DNA of 64,000 nucleotides. It comes from Apium graveolens. Taxonomy: Eukaryota; Streptophyta; Magnoliopsida; Apiales; Apiaceae. Positions 34,232 to 46,651 of this stretch are shown one piece after another. The position numbers were made by a program, and so were the translations under genes. The notes below the pieces were generated by a model, which did not search any database, was not told the origin of the DNA, and worked only from the letters and a program-made list of their open reading frames with translations. The stretch's first letter is position 1. Every line of letters starts with the position of its first letter. The stretch covers positions 173,520,790 to 173,584,789 of the forward strand of contig NC_133647.1 in NCBI RefSeq assembly GCF_009905375.1, written 5' to 3'.

Positions 34232-34835
34232 TAATGGTTTCTCGAGCGATCCAGCCTGCATTTCCACCGAAAACAGTAGTTTCACAATTGACCCTCACAT
34301 TAATTCCATGGATAGTACAATGTTCAAAGGACTCAGTTGCAAAAACTGAGGGCCCTCGTGTTATGAACAAAAATATTTTGTGAGAGGTAAGCACATGCGA
34401 TTTTCAGATTTTCACTACCGTTCCAAAAACACCTCAGCTATCTACCTGCCGGACACCAGCTATAAACCTATCGAAAGTGTTGTTGGTGCGAGATATCCTG
34501 ATCTCCCAATACACCGTAAAATCCATTTTTAACACATCGCATAAAGCGAGACACATCGCACAAAGCGAGACAATCAAATACATTAATAACAACTCAATTA
34601 AACGAAACGAAAAAGAACTGAATTTTTGAACAAAATCCGATATTTATTGAAAGAAAGTTAAAAACAAATGGAAAAAATATTGTATGGATGAAAAGAGAGG
34701 ATGAAGATAGAGATGAAGATGGGTAGAAAGGGTGAAAAAGGTGTGATGAATTAGGGTTAAAGGAAGACGGAGCGGCCGACTCTCATCGAGATCGAGAAAG
34801 AGAATTAGGGTTTTTTTATAAATAAATTATCTGTT
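34232..34835 (-). mobile_element. Retroposon family copy A, 5' part, cut by the Sirevirus
   Basis: It aligns in the same orientation with copy B (50377-51174). Shared blocks include GCGATCCA-, CACAATTGACC-TCACAT, ACAATGTTC and CAGCTATCTACCTGCCGGAC (34437-34456). Homology stops exactly at the Sirevirus LTR edge, so the LTR inserted here. The right end (AGAATTAGGGTTTTTT, near 34800) matches the 5' end of the family (AGGGTTTG on the minus strand in copy B). No intact frame. Confidence 0.7.
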
Positions 34836-35252
34836 ATTTAGAGCTGTTAATTGATGGGGATGACAAATTTTGATGTTTTTGGAGAATGGATGAACTCAGG
34901 ATAATCGATGAACTTAGAGAACTAATTGTGGCATTTGATGCAAGCGGTTCGGGCTACTGTGGCTCTCCCTATCTAATATTTCGAGAGAGTTTGTGGGTTT
35001 GGTATAATAAAGATTCTATGAGAACATAGGTATTTAATCTAATTGATGTTGAATATTATATTATTAATTAATATCAATAGAATAATATTAGATTTTTTTA
35101 AAAAATAGATTAATAAGTAAGGATAATTAGGTAAATTAACCAAGAAGTCATTTATTATATAATAGGATAGATGTTGGGCTTGAATTTTTAAAACCCGAAA
35201 TACAGAGACACGGATTCGAAACGGAAAAACTCTTTTAACCACCAAGTCCAGG

Positions 35253-35585
35253 TGATGTTTAAAAATACCCATTTTTGAGGTGTAATGGCTGAAAATACCC
35301 ATTTTTAAAACACATTGCTGAAAATACCGTATTGGTTACGTATTTTGTAATCGGGTAAGTGTAATACACATTTGAGAATTGGGTATCTAAGAAAATTACT
35401 AAAGATACGCATTTGTAGTTTGGGTATTACCAAATGCGTATCTTAAAAAAGATAAATAAAATAAATTGGAGACCTATTTGACAAATGCGTATCTAGTACA
35501 AAACAGGATACCTGACAAATGCGTATCCAAAACGGTATTTTCAGCCATCCGCTTCCAGAATGAGTATTTTCAGCAATTTGAACCA
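35253..35585. mobile_element. Foldback (MITE-like) element
   Basis: The left arm contains two GGCTGAAAATACC/TTGCTGAAAATACC blocks and the right arm has their inverse (GGTATTTTCAGCC, AGTATTTTCAGCAA). ACAAATGCGTATC recurs four times between them. Inverted arms of about 50 bp suggest a non-autonomous DNA element, but I find no clear target duplication. The 34836-35252 stretch before it is AT-rich with nothing recognisable. Confidence 0.4.
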
Positions 35586-35593
35586 AAAAATTA

Positions 35594-35873
35594 CTCCATC
35601 CGTCCCAGCCAATTCTTTACGTTTGGTTTGGGCATGGAGGTTAAGAAATATGTATAAAGTAGTGAAAAAGGGAAAGAGAAATGGGTGAAGTGGTGGGACC
35701 TATTGATTTTTAATATATAAATAGGAGATGATTGAGTAAAAGTAGTGTGCAAAGGAGAAAAAGTAGGAAAGTGGTGGGACCCATTAACTATTTTTGGTAA
35801 GTTTTGAAATGTAAAAAATTGGATGGGACATCCCAAAAAGCAAACTGTAAAGTAATGGTTGGGACAGAGGGAA
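35594..35873. mobile_element. Stowaway MITE 1 (Tc1/mariner type)
   Basis: It is 280 bp with termini CTCCATCCGTCCCAGCCAAT and ATGGTTGGGACAGAGGGAA, which are inverted repeats, flanked by TA on both sides (35592-35593, 35874-35875). This is the classic plant Stowaway end and TA target site. Confidence 0.85.
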
Positions 35874-35875
35874 TA

Positions 35876-36735
35876 TTATTTTTAACATTCTTTCACCAAG
35901 TCCCCAACAAACTCAAACTCCAACAATCTCAACTTCCATTTCCAACAGTTTTGATCCAAAAATTCAAGGTTGGATTATCAATTGATCCAAATTCTGATGA
36001 ACTCCAACAAGGTGATCGAAATTTTGATTTAAATTATCTTTTACATATTAAAATACATAAATTTTATATTAAACTCTTTATTTTTAACATTAATGTTTAA
36101 CCATTATTAACTATTTATATTATATTTGATAAATTATTTAAATCAAAGACAGTTTTTTTGTAATATACGGAAAAAATAATAAAGATTGTATTTTTAATTA
36201 ACGAAAAATACTTTCATTTCATTAATTAAGATATAAAATATCATTAATATTGATTAATTAATCACAAATAAATTTTTAATATATTAACAAGAAAACTATT
36301 ATTTTATATTAAACTAATTTGGATCCATGAATGCGCCACTGTTCACTGATCCAAATTTGAATTATTATTTGTATCAATATTGAAGAGAAATTTGAGTAAT
36401 CTTTTTCAAATCTGGATATTTGGAGTACTATTAGGGATACCCTTTGTTAATCACCTTACAGCAAGTCCAATGGTGGCTTAAATTGTTATCTCAAACTATA
36501 ATCTGAGGCATTTTAAATAATTAGGTGCTCCAACAATGTCTTAATTGTGCCTTAAAATACTATAACATCCATCAAATGCATCATTTGTAAGGCCCCCTAG
36601 GAATGCCTTATTCAAATTTTTCAATAAAAAATTTACTTCCCTACTTTTTTTCACATATCTTCTCTCTCATGTTTTACTTTCACTCCATATATATATATAT
36701 ATTTATATATTTATTATTTTATTTATTTTTTTATT
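35876..36735. other. Intergenic, AT-rich, nothing recognised
   Basis: It holds poly-AT tracts and an (AT)n run near 36690. A segment at 36466-36560 has mirror-like GTCCAATGGTGGC / CCAACAATGTC ends that could be an eroded MITE. No gene seen. Confidence 0.5.
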
Positions 36736-36737
36736 TA

Positions 36738-36960
36738 TCGTTGGTAACCCGCAGCCGCTATTCTTCGGGTGCGCACTGGGTAAACCCTACGCACTCACGC
36801 AATAGCCTGTAAACCACGTGAATCAAGGTAAACCGCATTTAAGCGACATATTCTGACTCAGGAGGCATAATCATAAATTCTCCTCCTCTGAGATTCGAAC
36901 ATGTGATCAAGAAGATAATTATCCCCTCTTTAACAAGCTGAGATATAATATTTTTTAATA
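36738..36960 (-). mobile_element. tRNA-derived SINE
   Basis: On the minus strand it begins with a pol III A-box-like TATCTCAGCTTGTTAAAGAG, then a B box ATGTTCGAATCTC at the tRNA spacing. The SINE body contains GTAGGGTTTACCCAGTGCGC and ends GGGTTACC before an AT-rich tail (36700-36735). The A and B boxes in order and the 220-bp length support a SINE. Target duplications were not resolved. Confidence 0.65.
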
Positions 36961-37974
36961 ATAAAACACAACTACGAGATATTGTTGTGGAAGTCCGAGA
37001 TTATTATTTTAAATTACTAAAATATTATATTTTATAATATTTTTAAGACATCTCTTACGACACTTTTGAACTTCCTCTTGTCATACTTCATCAACTTTTT
37101 GGCAAACTTTGGTGGTATCGAATTTATCCGCCAACAATCTTTAATAAGTTATTCATCATTAATTAATAGGGAGCGTGAAACTTATTTAACCTGTGGTTCA
37201 AAAAATTGGTCAAATTTAAAATTTGTAACAATCCAATAATCGCATTCACCTAGTTAGACTATTTAAAATTTTGACAATAATATTGATGCCATGTATTCTA
37301 TACCATTATTAAATATGCCAGTTAAAAAGTTAAGCCACAAGATATTGAATATTACCCATACTACGAGGAACCAAACAATACATAATATTTAAATTTAGAT
37401 ATGATTTTTTTCCCCTTGAAATGCAACACCCCGTAGAATATATATCAAAAAGAATATTCACTTACAAAAACATAAAATTTATAATTCCATTCGTCCCGGT
37501 TAAATTCTTAAAACTCCGAAAAAAAGTATTCTAACACTTAATTAAAGACTAATTTTTGTCGTGATAAAAAAACTCGAAAATCACCCCGATACGCTTCAGT
37601 AAGGCAACCAAAAAACATACAACAACTTGCCCCATGGCTGTGTCGATTTACCAAAAATGGAGCCCCCACCACAACCAATCTATTAAAAAAATGAGAGCAG
37701 CCTTTCTCGCAACATTGGGAGGGAAATCGAAAACATTTTAAAATTCCGAAAACGACATTCACACCCAAAAATTAAATAAAATACACTTACACACATAACA
37801 CAACCACAACATACAAAATTCAACACTCGAATACATTTCAACTTTTAACAAAACCTGCCCACCCACCGCCCCCCTTTTTTATTCGATTATTCCAAAGCCC
37901 CTCCGCTCTTCAAATCCCCCAAATTTCATTTCATTTCTCAATTATTTTAATTTTTTATTTTTCTAGGGTTCGAA
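36961..37974. other. Intergenic and upstream region of the NAIP1-like gene
   Basis: AT-rich. One Stowaway-like end (CCATTCGTCCCGGTTAA) lies near 37483 without a partner. A C-rich patch (37855-37885) and pyrimidine-rich leader precede the ATG at 37975. No TATA box is convincing. The minus frame 37538-37768 has no support. Confidence 0.5.
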
Positions 37975-40900
37975 ATGTCTGAGAATTTAGGGCACGATTT
38001 TAACTTACCGGACGAGATTTTATCGGTGATTCCAACGGATCCGTATGATCAGCTCGATTTGGCTCGTAAGATAACGTCGATGGCGATTGCGTCACGCGTG
38101 TCGAACCTCGAGAACGATACGGGGAGGTTGAAGCAGAGTTTGAGTGAGAAGGATAAGGTTATTGTGAAGTTGCAGGAGAGAGTTGCGGAGCTTGAAGATG
38201 CGTGTCAGGATGTGCAAGTTCAGCTCAGAATTGCCACTGAAGATAATGTATGTAGTTGTGTTTATTTATAAGTGTTTAGTTTAATTGTTTGTGTTAATCA
38301 ATTGCTGTTTAGTTAATTTAGTTTTTGTGTTTAGTTTTGTTGATTTGGTTGTGTTTGGTGAAGATGAAATTGGTGAGGGAGCGTGATTCGTTTGCGATGA
38401 CTGCGAAGAAGCTGAGTCGCGATTTAGCTAAGGTGAGGATTTGTTGTGGTTGTGGAAAGGTTTTATTTTGGGTGTTTGTTAGTGAGTACGTGTTTATGTT
38501 TTTAATTTTTGTGATTATGATTTGGAATTTAAGTAAAAGAGGCATTTGTAGATGTACCTGGAATTATATAAATCGGGGTTCGGAATAATTACGGATGTTC
38601 TTCATTGTAATTTTTAATTACCCTGTGCTGATGTGACTAGTTGGTTTACATGCCGCTTAAAAGTTGGTTTAGTTGCTAAGGTATGTTTTGGAACCCGTAT
38701 TCTGCTGGATGTTGTTAGATATTGAGTTTATTATCACGAATTTGAGAAGAGAAGACTCTAGTTTCTTTAATAATATTATGTTGTTTATATGTCATTGAAA
38801 TGTGTGCTTAAGCACTTAACAACTTCTAGTAAATACCCCCTTTATATAGTTATTATATATCGAACAGGGGATTCTGACTTCTGCTTTCATGCTTAGGATG
38901 CTTACATTGTCATCATACCTCTAATATCATCTTGAATTCTTGATATTAAATTCTATGTCATTTCCAATAATTTTGCTAAAATGTATATATTTATATATTG
39001 TATTAATATTTTGTCATCTCATTCTAGCCCTTGTGTTTACCCCTGAATGACTGTTAGATTCTCCTCATTTTTTTCTGTCGACATTTGGTGGTAGTTTTAG
39101 AACCTCTAGACTAATACTTGGCATATCACTTTGCACTTTATTTCCTCTTGGCAGTTGGAGACATTCAAACGACAATTGATGCAATCACTGAGTGAAGATG
39201 ATTCATCTGTAAGGGACACTCAGACGTTTTAGAACTTCACTTGTCTTTCCCAATACAGTTCCCTTTATTTAATTAATGCCTTTTTAAGATCTTTACAGCT
39301 TATCATCGACAGCTAATTTGATTTTACAATTGTGCTAATAAACTTATGGTCTTTTCTTTAGCAAGCTGAAACTGTTGACATAGAACAGATTCCCAAAGCC
39401 TATCCTACTACAGGTAAATCAATTGATAGTTTAATTTAAATTTATTCTTTCACTATGGGTGATGCATATAACTGTTATGTTTACGTTTACGTTACAGTTT
39501 AGAATTATTTTAAAAAAATGTTATCTTGTGGGAAGCATTGTGTTTTTAAAAAACTTATATTCCCTGTGTCAAACATAGCCTCAATTATTATTCATTAGTA
39601 AGCTAATCACAATCCATTAAGAATTTTAGCTTTACGTGGATGCAAATTTAATGTGAGGACATAATTAGTTAGGCGTCTTTCAATATTAACTTTTCATTCA
39701 TATATAGAATTATAGGAAGGGTTGAGTACTTCAGTTTAAATACTCTTTTCTAGTTCCAAGACAGAGATGGGAAAGCATAATGCATACTCGATGAGCGTAT
39801 GTACTCAATATAACTGACTAAAACTGACTTACCATATCTTGGACTAGATTTTTAGTTGCCTTCTTGGTCACATGGTAGTCACTGTTATCCTTATACTTAT
39901 CTCTTTACAGAGGAGAATAATGGCTACATGATACAACGTTCTTTAAGCGGATCTACAGATAGTAGCACTATAACGGATGGTACCTGCAGTAATTTCAGTG
40001 ATATTTTTAACAATAGTCTGGTATTGCTGTCTTGACAATATTAATGAGCCATTGTACATTTTCGATCACAGCCTTGGTGCCAACTGGCCAAAGAGTTCCA
40101 TTGACTCCATCATATATTACACCCCGGCTTACTCCAACTGCTACTCCAAAAGTATATTCAACAAATGGTTCACCCAGAAGGTATTCTTCTATGGAATCTC
40201 CTCAGATAATCTCCGGGGCCACTTCACCAACAAAATCGCAGTATGATGGACGAGCATCACTGTCTTCTTGGTACCCATCAAGCCAACAATCATCAGCTGC
40301 AAGTTCGCCTCCTCGTGGTCGCTCCACAACAGGTGTTCAGTGTGTGTGTGTGTGTATTCAGCTAGTTTTAGTAATAAGGAGCTAAAAAGTACAAGTAGGC
40401 CTTTTGTGATTTTTTAGTTGTCTTGTATTTATTACTAATTTGCATGCCCTCTTTAAGCAGCCAAAGTGGTAGATACTTGAAACTATAATGCAGCTACCTG
40501 GTTATTGATATTAATATAATAAGATTTTCTAAATATTCAATTTTGACTCCTATTAGTTGGTTAATCACTTTGTTTCTATTGTATCTAACCTCTTCTGTTC
40601 TCTGAATTTTTAAGCACGCACACCTCGGATTGATGGAAAGGAGTTCTTTCGGCAAGCGAGGTTAGTCGTCACTATTAATTTTCTAATTGCTAGTCAGTAT
40701 TTCCAATGTTAGTAACTCTGCAGATATCATGAAATAAATGTTATGTTCGTTCCTCCCTATTATTAATACTGGTCCGGTCATTGAATAAAAGCTGTGTGTC
40801 AAAAAGTTTGATCCATCTTTTTATCGAAATCAAAGCAAATGTACTAGACATAATAGATTTCTTATTATTCGTCACACCTTTGACTTGATTGTTTGAAGCA

Positions 40901-41505
40901 GCCAGTTTAGGTGAGTGTAGCAATTAATTTTAATTATAGTCATTCCTCTTTCACATAATAGGAGTCTTCCTCAGTGTCAATTGGCAATTGTAATATTCTT
41001 AAATTAAATTCAAATTAATGCAGAATTTCATATTACGTCCTACTTATAATGTTCTGCATGATATTTTTTTTGGTTTTTAAGTATTGTATTTGTGGTTTAT
41101 GACAAAGTCTGAGTACTCATAATTTAATCAATAAATTGGAACGAAATGAAATCAAATTGTGGAACTGGAATGTTATTTTGTGACACCCTAATGGGATTAT
41201 TATTGACTGTTTTAATGGCGTGGATGCAGGAGTCGTTTGTCATATGAACAGTTCAGTGCTTTCCTTGCAAACATAAAGGAACTGAATGCTCAAAAGCAAA
41301 CTCGTGAGGTGATTACTGAACTTTAGATTCTACCATTCTATAAACTCGGTTGAAGTGTGTTACTGTTGCTTTTTCAAATTAACCGACAATTATATGTATC
41401 TTTTTATTTCAGGAAACATTGAGAAAGGCAGAAGAGATTTTTGGAACAGATAATAAAGATCTTTATTTGCTATTTCAAGGATTACTTAATCGGAACACCA
41501 AGTAA
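37975..41505 (+). CDS. NAIP1 / At4g15545-like coiled-coil protein
   Basis: Nine-exon model: 37975-38247, 38364-38432, 39155-39208, 39362-39413, 39911-39979, 40072-40332, 40615-40660, 41230-41308, 41413-41505. All introns are GT-AG, the sum is 996 nt, and the frame is open for 331 aa. The N-terminus is FNLPDEILSVIPTDPYDQLD, followed by a coiled coil (about residues 40-130). A Ser/Pro/Thr-rich low-complexity middle (exon 6) and a conserved C-terminal block with RIDGKEFFRQARSRLSYEQF complete it. This architecture and length match the plant family of uncharacterised At4g15545; Arabidopsis members have been reported as NAI2-interacting ER-body proteins (family knowledge, from memory). The biochemical role is unknown. 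The frame at 41558-41767 is 3' UTR/flank. Confidence 0.9.
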
Positions 41506-42970
41506 TCTTTTCTGGTGTCATCTTTAATTACTCAATCAAATCTCTTACATTTGGTTTTTGTCTTCTCTTTCCGTGTCCAAACTTTTGCAAACGTATTCTA
41601 TAAATATGTTTCAGGAGTTGATTCGGAGCAATTATGAGAAACAGTTTCCCCGTGTAGAACTAGCATATTCATTTGAGCATGTAGTCCTCCCGACCAGCTA
41701 CAAGGGACAGCTTAAGGCTAAAATCATTTATTCTGCTTCAATAGGAGGATCTTGTATCAAGGCTTGATTAACTTGTATGCTACATTACATATTGAATTAG
41801 TTTTATAAGATGTTAATGTCTCGCTTCCGAGATGCTGAATGGCTCTAGCATGATCATGCTTTATTGTGGAGCTTGATGTAAATTAGAATTCTTTCAAAGG
41901 CATATTAAGATGTTTGTGTGAATTTCATGACTTCACCATGGTGGAGATATCTGTTTTTTTACTAATTAAGTTTATATGCCTTGGCGCCTTGCAACAAATG
42001 AGTATATGTTCCTAACAAATGTTGTGGGTGAGCAACAAATGAGTATATGTTTAAATGTCGTGGGTGAGCGAGAATCGAACCCAACATCTGGTTGGGACGA
42101 CAAGAGATGCTTGTTAAGTACACAAAGGGAAGGATTTTTTGGTGTCTACGCCTGGTTTTTCATGAAGGTGATATTAGGAATGAACGATAGAATGCCTGAA
42201 AATACTAATGTGTTAGCCTTAAACTCATATTCTATAACGGTGGATTCATATTATTGTTGGCCTTTCTTCACATCTTTTTTTCCCATCAATCAATAACTGT
42301 TCTTTCACCATATATTGATTCTACTATCTAGATCTAGACTGCAATTGGTTCTTTAGATAATTCCGTGTTTTCTAAATTTACTTTTACCATAGTAAAATAA
42401 TCTGGACCTATTTGTCAAATAAATAAAGAAGGAATAATCTGCTTCCTTTTTTTGAGAATAAATCTGCTTCCTTGGATCTAAAAAAAATTAGTAGAAAATG
42501 TAAGTTCGTTCGTTTATGTAAAGATGAACAGCATTATAAATTTTTTTATAAGAGTAAGAATATAATTACTTGGTCACAATGTGAGATTTATCTACCCATC
42601 GAAATTTGATCGAAAAACAAAAAAAAAAAAAAAACAAAACCTGAACAAAGTAATCTTGAATCCCACCAAATTGGGTTCATTTGTCTGTCCCTGATTGCAA
42701 ATCTGAAATTAAATTAAATACATAGCTATTCTTTTAATATAAAAAAAGGCAATGATTACGATGGGTGGAGGCTAAATTATTACACATGACATGAAAATAC
42801 CGCTCAAAACTTTAAATTCAAATTATTACCCCCAAAACCAAAACCATCTTTTTACATCCCTCCCCACAAAAAGCTGTCTTAATCTTAAATCCTCCCTTTC
42901 TCCACTCCCAAATTCAAAATCACTCTACATAATTCAAACACTAACCCTAAAAACATCGACAACATCTCGA
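41506..42970. other. Intergenic region with a short duplication and possible SINE fragment
   Basis: The 3' flank of the NAIP1-like gene runs to about 41900. GCAACAAATGAGTATATGTT occurs twice (41993 and 42032). Next to it, the minus strand carries TGGGTTCGATTCTCGCTCAC, a B-box-like sequence, suggesting a tRNA-derived SINE piece at about 41980-42115. The frame 41976-42296 over it has no family support. The rest is AT-rich, with a leader before ATG 42971. Confidence 0.4.
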
Positions 42971-45900
42971 ATGTCGACTCGATACACTTCTTTCGCAACT
43001 TCTCGATCTTCTGCTCAATCCGATCCTTCTTCCTCCACTGAACTTAAATCCAAATCCAAATCCAAACCACATTCCTCCTCTCTCAAACGTCTCGTGACCG
43101 GAAGCTCAAATTCACACCGCAATCCCCCTGATGCTCAATTATCGTCTATGGCCTTATCGAAAACCAAGAAAGATCAGAGCTTGAGCACAATGGTGAAGAA
43201 ATTGATGGAGAAAAAGCCGAAAGGGGGACTAGGGAAGGAGTATCGAGGGGAGTTGTTTGTCGTTGCGGAGAATTTAAAGGAGGATTTGAAGAAAAATGGG
43301 AAGAAAGGGGGGAGTTTTGGAGGAGGGTTAGGGAAGAAGTTGTTTGGGAAGGGGAGTGAAGGGGAAAAGGTGAAGGCTTTAACGGAAGTGAAGGCAAATA
43401 CGAGGAGTTTAGGGATGGTTTTGAGGAGTGAGAGGGAGCTTTTGACTCAGAATAAGGATTTGGAGTTGGAGATTGTGGAACTTAAGTTGGTTGTTGAGGA
43501 GAGGAATCGAGAGGTACTATTCTTCTTTACTAATTTAGTAAATTATACGCACATTTGTATTTTTGTTGTGTGATATAATGATTTTCCCAAGTTCAAGAAA
43601 TGAGAATGATGTTGTGTGTGTAATGGTTGTGTCGATTAGTGTCCGAAATAGATGCCTTTGAGAATATTGGGCTTTAATGCCATGGTACCGTTCTCTTTTA
43701 CTGATTGAGTACATACATTACTATAAATGATGATTAGAAAAATCAGGAATTAAGAAGTGTTGTAATTTATCTGGTTAATGGTTAAAGACTTGTTGTAGCC
43801 TTTCTATAATGAAAGCCATAAGTTATAGTTGAGAGGCCATTATTCTAAATTGGTTGTGTACTTGTGTTATGCTTAAATTAAGTCTTACATACATATATAC
43901 TTTTCCTTTCTTTGTATCTGGTAAGTTGTGTTGGGAGGTGTGATATCTTAGCTAGTTGATGCATTTTTAAGTGATACAGTGACACACACACACACACACT
44001 TGTTTTTGTTTCTTGTTGATGAGTTTCATAATATTCAATTTCAAGAATTTGAAAGTGTGGAAATACATTTGCAAATGACCTTAGCCTTATTGTAGTATTT
44101 TGGTTTAGTGTTGTGCTTAAATTAAGGATTAGGAGAATGTCATTTCCTGTTTTTAGTTTTAGGAAGTTGTCAGTTCTTGTTTTTATGTAATTTGATAGCA
44201 ACTACTTGTGTGTTGCAGGTTGAGAAGTTAAAGGATTTGTGTCTAAAGCAAAGGGAAGAGATAAAGTCGTTAAAGACTGCCATTCTATTCCCTGATGTTC
44301 TGGGTTCGCAACTTCAGGATCTTTTGGAGAAGCAGGGTTCTGAACTGAAACAGGCAAAGCAACTTATTCCAAGTTTGCAGAGGCAGGTTACCTCTCTTAC
44401 CGGTCAACTTCACTATCTCGCTGAGGATCTCAAAGAGGTAATTAGTGTTAACTCTATTCCTGAAACACATCATTTCATTGTTATAACTCGAAAATATTTC
44501 TAGTCATCTGTGAAGTTTTTTGTGGATTATGTTATGTTACGCTATATTTGTTGGGTTTTAAAGGATGTGTTGCACGCTTGTTTAAAATTGTTAGCTCATA
44601 TTTAATGATGTCTGGACTGCGCATAGTTACATATGAATAATAATGCTTATTGTTTACTTGATCAGAAGTTTTCCTTTAACTTGATCAGAAGTTTCTGATG
44701 GGAACAATTATGTGATTCCTTTGGAGCATTTTGTTGTTTTTGGTGTATATTTTAAAGCTGTTTTCTAAAACTACTAACATGTTTGATGATTTGATCGCTA
44801 CTTGTTTATTTGATTGCTGATTTCTTATGTGCAAATAATAAATTGTTTCTGATGGCTACTTGTTTATTTGAGTGCTACTTTTAATTAGTTAATTCAATTG
44901 TTTGTACTAATCAGTTTACTATGAACACTTCAACTACAGGCTAGGAAGGTAAGGTGTTAATTTGAGGAAATTGACTTTTCCAATCTTATGTATCATTGTT
45001 ATGTTCTTGTATTTTCCGATTAAACAGCGATTTGTTTGAAGTATATCCATATTTCTGTTATATTAAGTTAAAGCTGCATATCTAACAAGATATAGCCAGG
45101 AAGGCAATTATCAGACTAGTACCAAATCTTTGTATCTTCTGCAGTGCTTAGTTAATTGAAATAAAGAGACGTGGCACATGACAAATATTTGTGGAAATTT
45201 ACTTTTGTAATCAGGTAAAGGCAGATAAATATTCTTCCAGGGAATGGTACGAAGAAGACGATAGTCCTCCAAGGACACCAATGAATAATCAAGAAGCAGC
45301 AGCTAATTCTCTGGTAATACCATATTTAAAGAACATGCCAAGTAATTAGCATGTGCTAGAGTATCTGTCATATAGAAAGTTCCTTTTTTTTGTGAGTCCT
45401 TTTTTGTCATGTAAAAGCATAATGCCCCTTCAATTGAAAAAGCATGGTAGCATTTGTCTATGCATGCATCTCACACAACTACCACAGTACCACCTGCCTC
45501 TAAGCCTATTAGTTACTAATAGTATTGGTTTTTACAAGAAATATCTACATAAGTAATCATAGTTGCTATGATAAAGTCTATTGGTTTTAACGTGAAGAAA
45601 AATCGATAAAGTAAAACTGAATTGAAAATTATCCTTCCGTTGCATGTTATTTTTAGCCTTTATCTCCTGCAAGTGCAATGTGCAGTAAGATATGATCCCC
45701 TATTGACGTAGGTTGTTCTGTTTAGATAGATGGTCCATCTAAAACCAAATAAAAGGTACAGGGGGTCTGTAATTAGATTCGAAGACATACATGAGCTGCA
45801 AGGCTCTCAGGAGTTGGGATGAAACCTTGGACTATCATATTAAGATCTCATGGTCTTTGAGATTCTCTAGTGTTGATTTGGTTATGGTTCTAATAGTTCA

Positions 45901-46651
45901 GGACAGCTATTTTATAGAGAGAATGGAAAAAGGCAATGCTATAGTCCAGGCTCATCTTTGCTTCTTTCCTTCAAAAAGTCTATGTCTGCATATGATGCAA
46001 GTGATTATAAACCCTAAACCCTAAACTTTATTGTTGCAATTGTAGAAACTCACTGTTACAACTCAACCTTGTTCAATATAAGATTGGGTTATCAGTCTAT
46101 TGTTCACTTCTTTTCTGATGTTACATATGAAGCTTGTTCTGTAGCAACATATCACACACATGTTTTTGTTTATATTCTGAAAGACCTGTGTTGGAATCTA
46201 TGTAGGAATTCAGCTCCCCCACCCAAACAATTTCTGGCAGTCTGGACGACATGCTGATTAAGGATTTGAATCCCTGCTTAACACCTTATTATGCCACAAA
46301 GTCCAAGGTGCAAAACCTTACCAGTTTCATGATACCATAATATTTCCTGCTTATTTTGCGAGGATTATGAACCTGATTACCCTTTTTAACCCGAGTAATA
46401 TCTAATTGAGCTTTTTTATGTTGTAGGAGTTTGAGTTGAACGGCCATTATTCACCTCAAGATGATGGATTGTCTGATTTCAGCATGCGAACCTGTGATGA
46501 CCTTGAGTTCGATAATAATGGTAGGAAGTTGTCAAAAAGTTCAGATTATCGTAGATGTTCAAACTCTAAAAACACTTCATCCCAAGGAACTCGAAAATCA
46601 GATGAAACCAAGTTAAGATACGGAAAGCAGATGCAGCATAGACTTTTCTGA
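42971..46651 (+). CDS. Basic coiled-coil protein of unknown function
   Basis: Four-exon model: 42971-43513, 44219-44437, 45215-45313, 46427-46651, all GT-AG and all phase 0, 1086 nt, 361 aa. The start MSTRYTSFATSRSS is preferred over an upstream in-frame Met at 42791 because the latter adds a low-complexity leader. Residues 1-60 are Ser/Lys-rich. Near 60-145 is a Lys/Gly-rich basic region (MVKKLMEKKPKGGLGKEY). From about 145 to 255 is a coiled coil (LTQNKDLELEIVELKLVVEE; GSQLQDLLEKQGSELKQAKQ; LPSLQRQVTSLTGQLHYLAE-like). The C-terminal 100 residues are acidic/Ser-rich. I do not recognise the family by name. The basic head plus coiled coil suggests a cytoskeletal or scaffold role, which is inference. 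A 9-nt candidate microexon lies at 44940-44948. Confidence 0.85.

Noticed and set aside
40741..40955. Stowaway-like CTCCCTATTATTAATACTGG in intron 7 of the NAIP1-like gene
   Set aside because: No matching inverted end or TA pair could be found.
41558..41767. 69-codon frame after the NAIP1-like stop
   Set aside because: Lies in the 3' UTR or flank; a frame beginning mid-sequence without family similarity or splice link.
46009..46028. Telomere-like AAACCCTAAACCCTAAAC
   Set aside because: Barely two and a half units of the plant telomere repeat, within an intron; chance or a trivial interstitial match.
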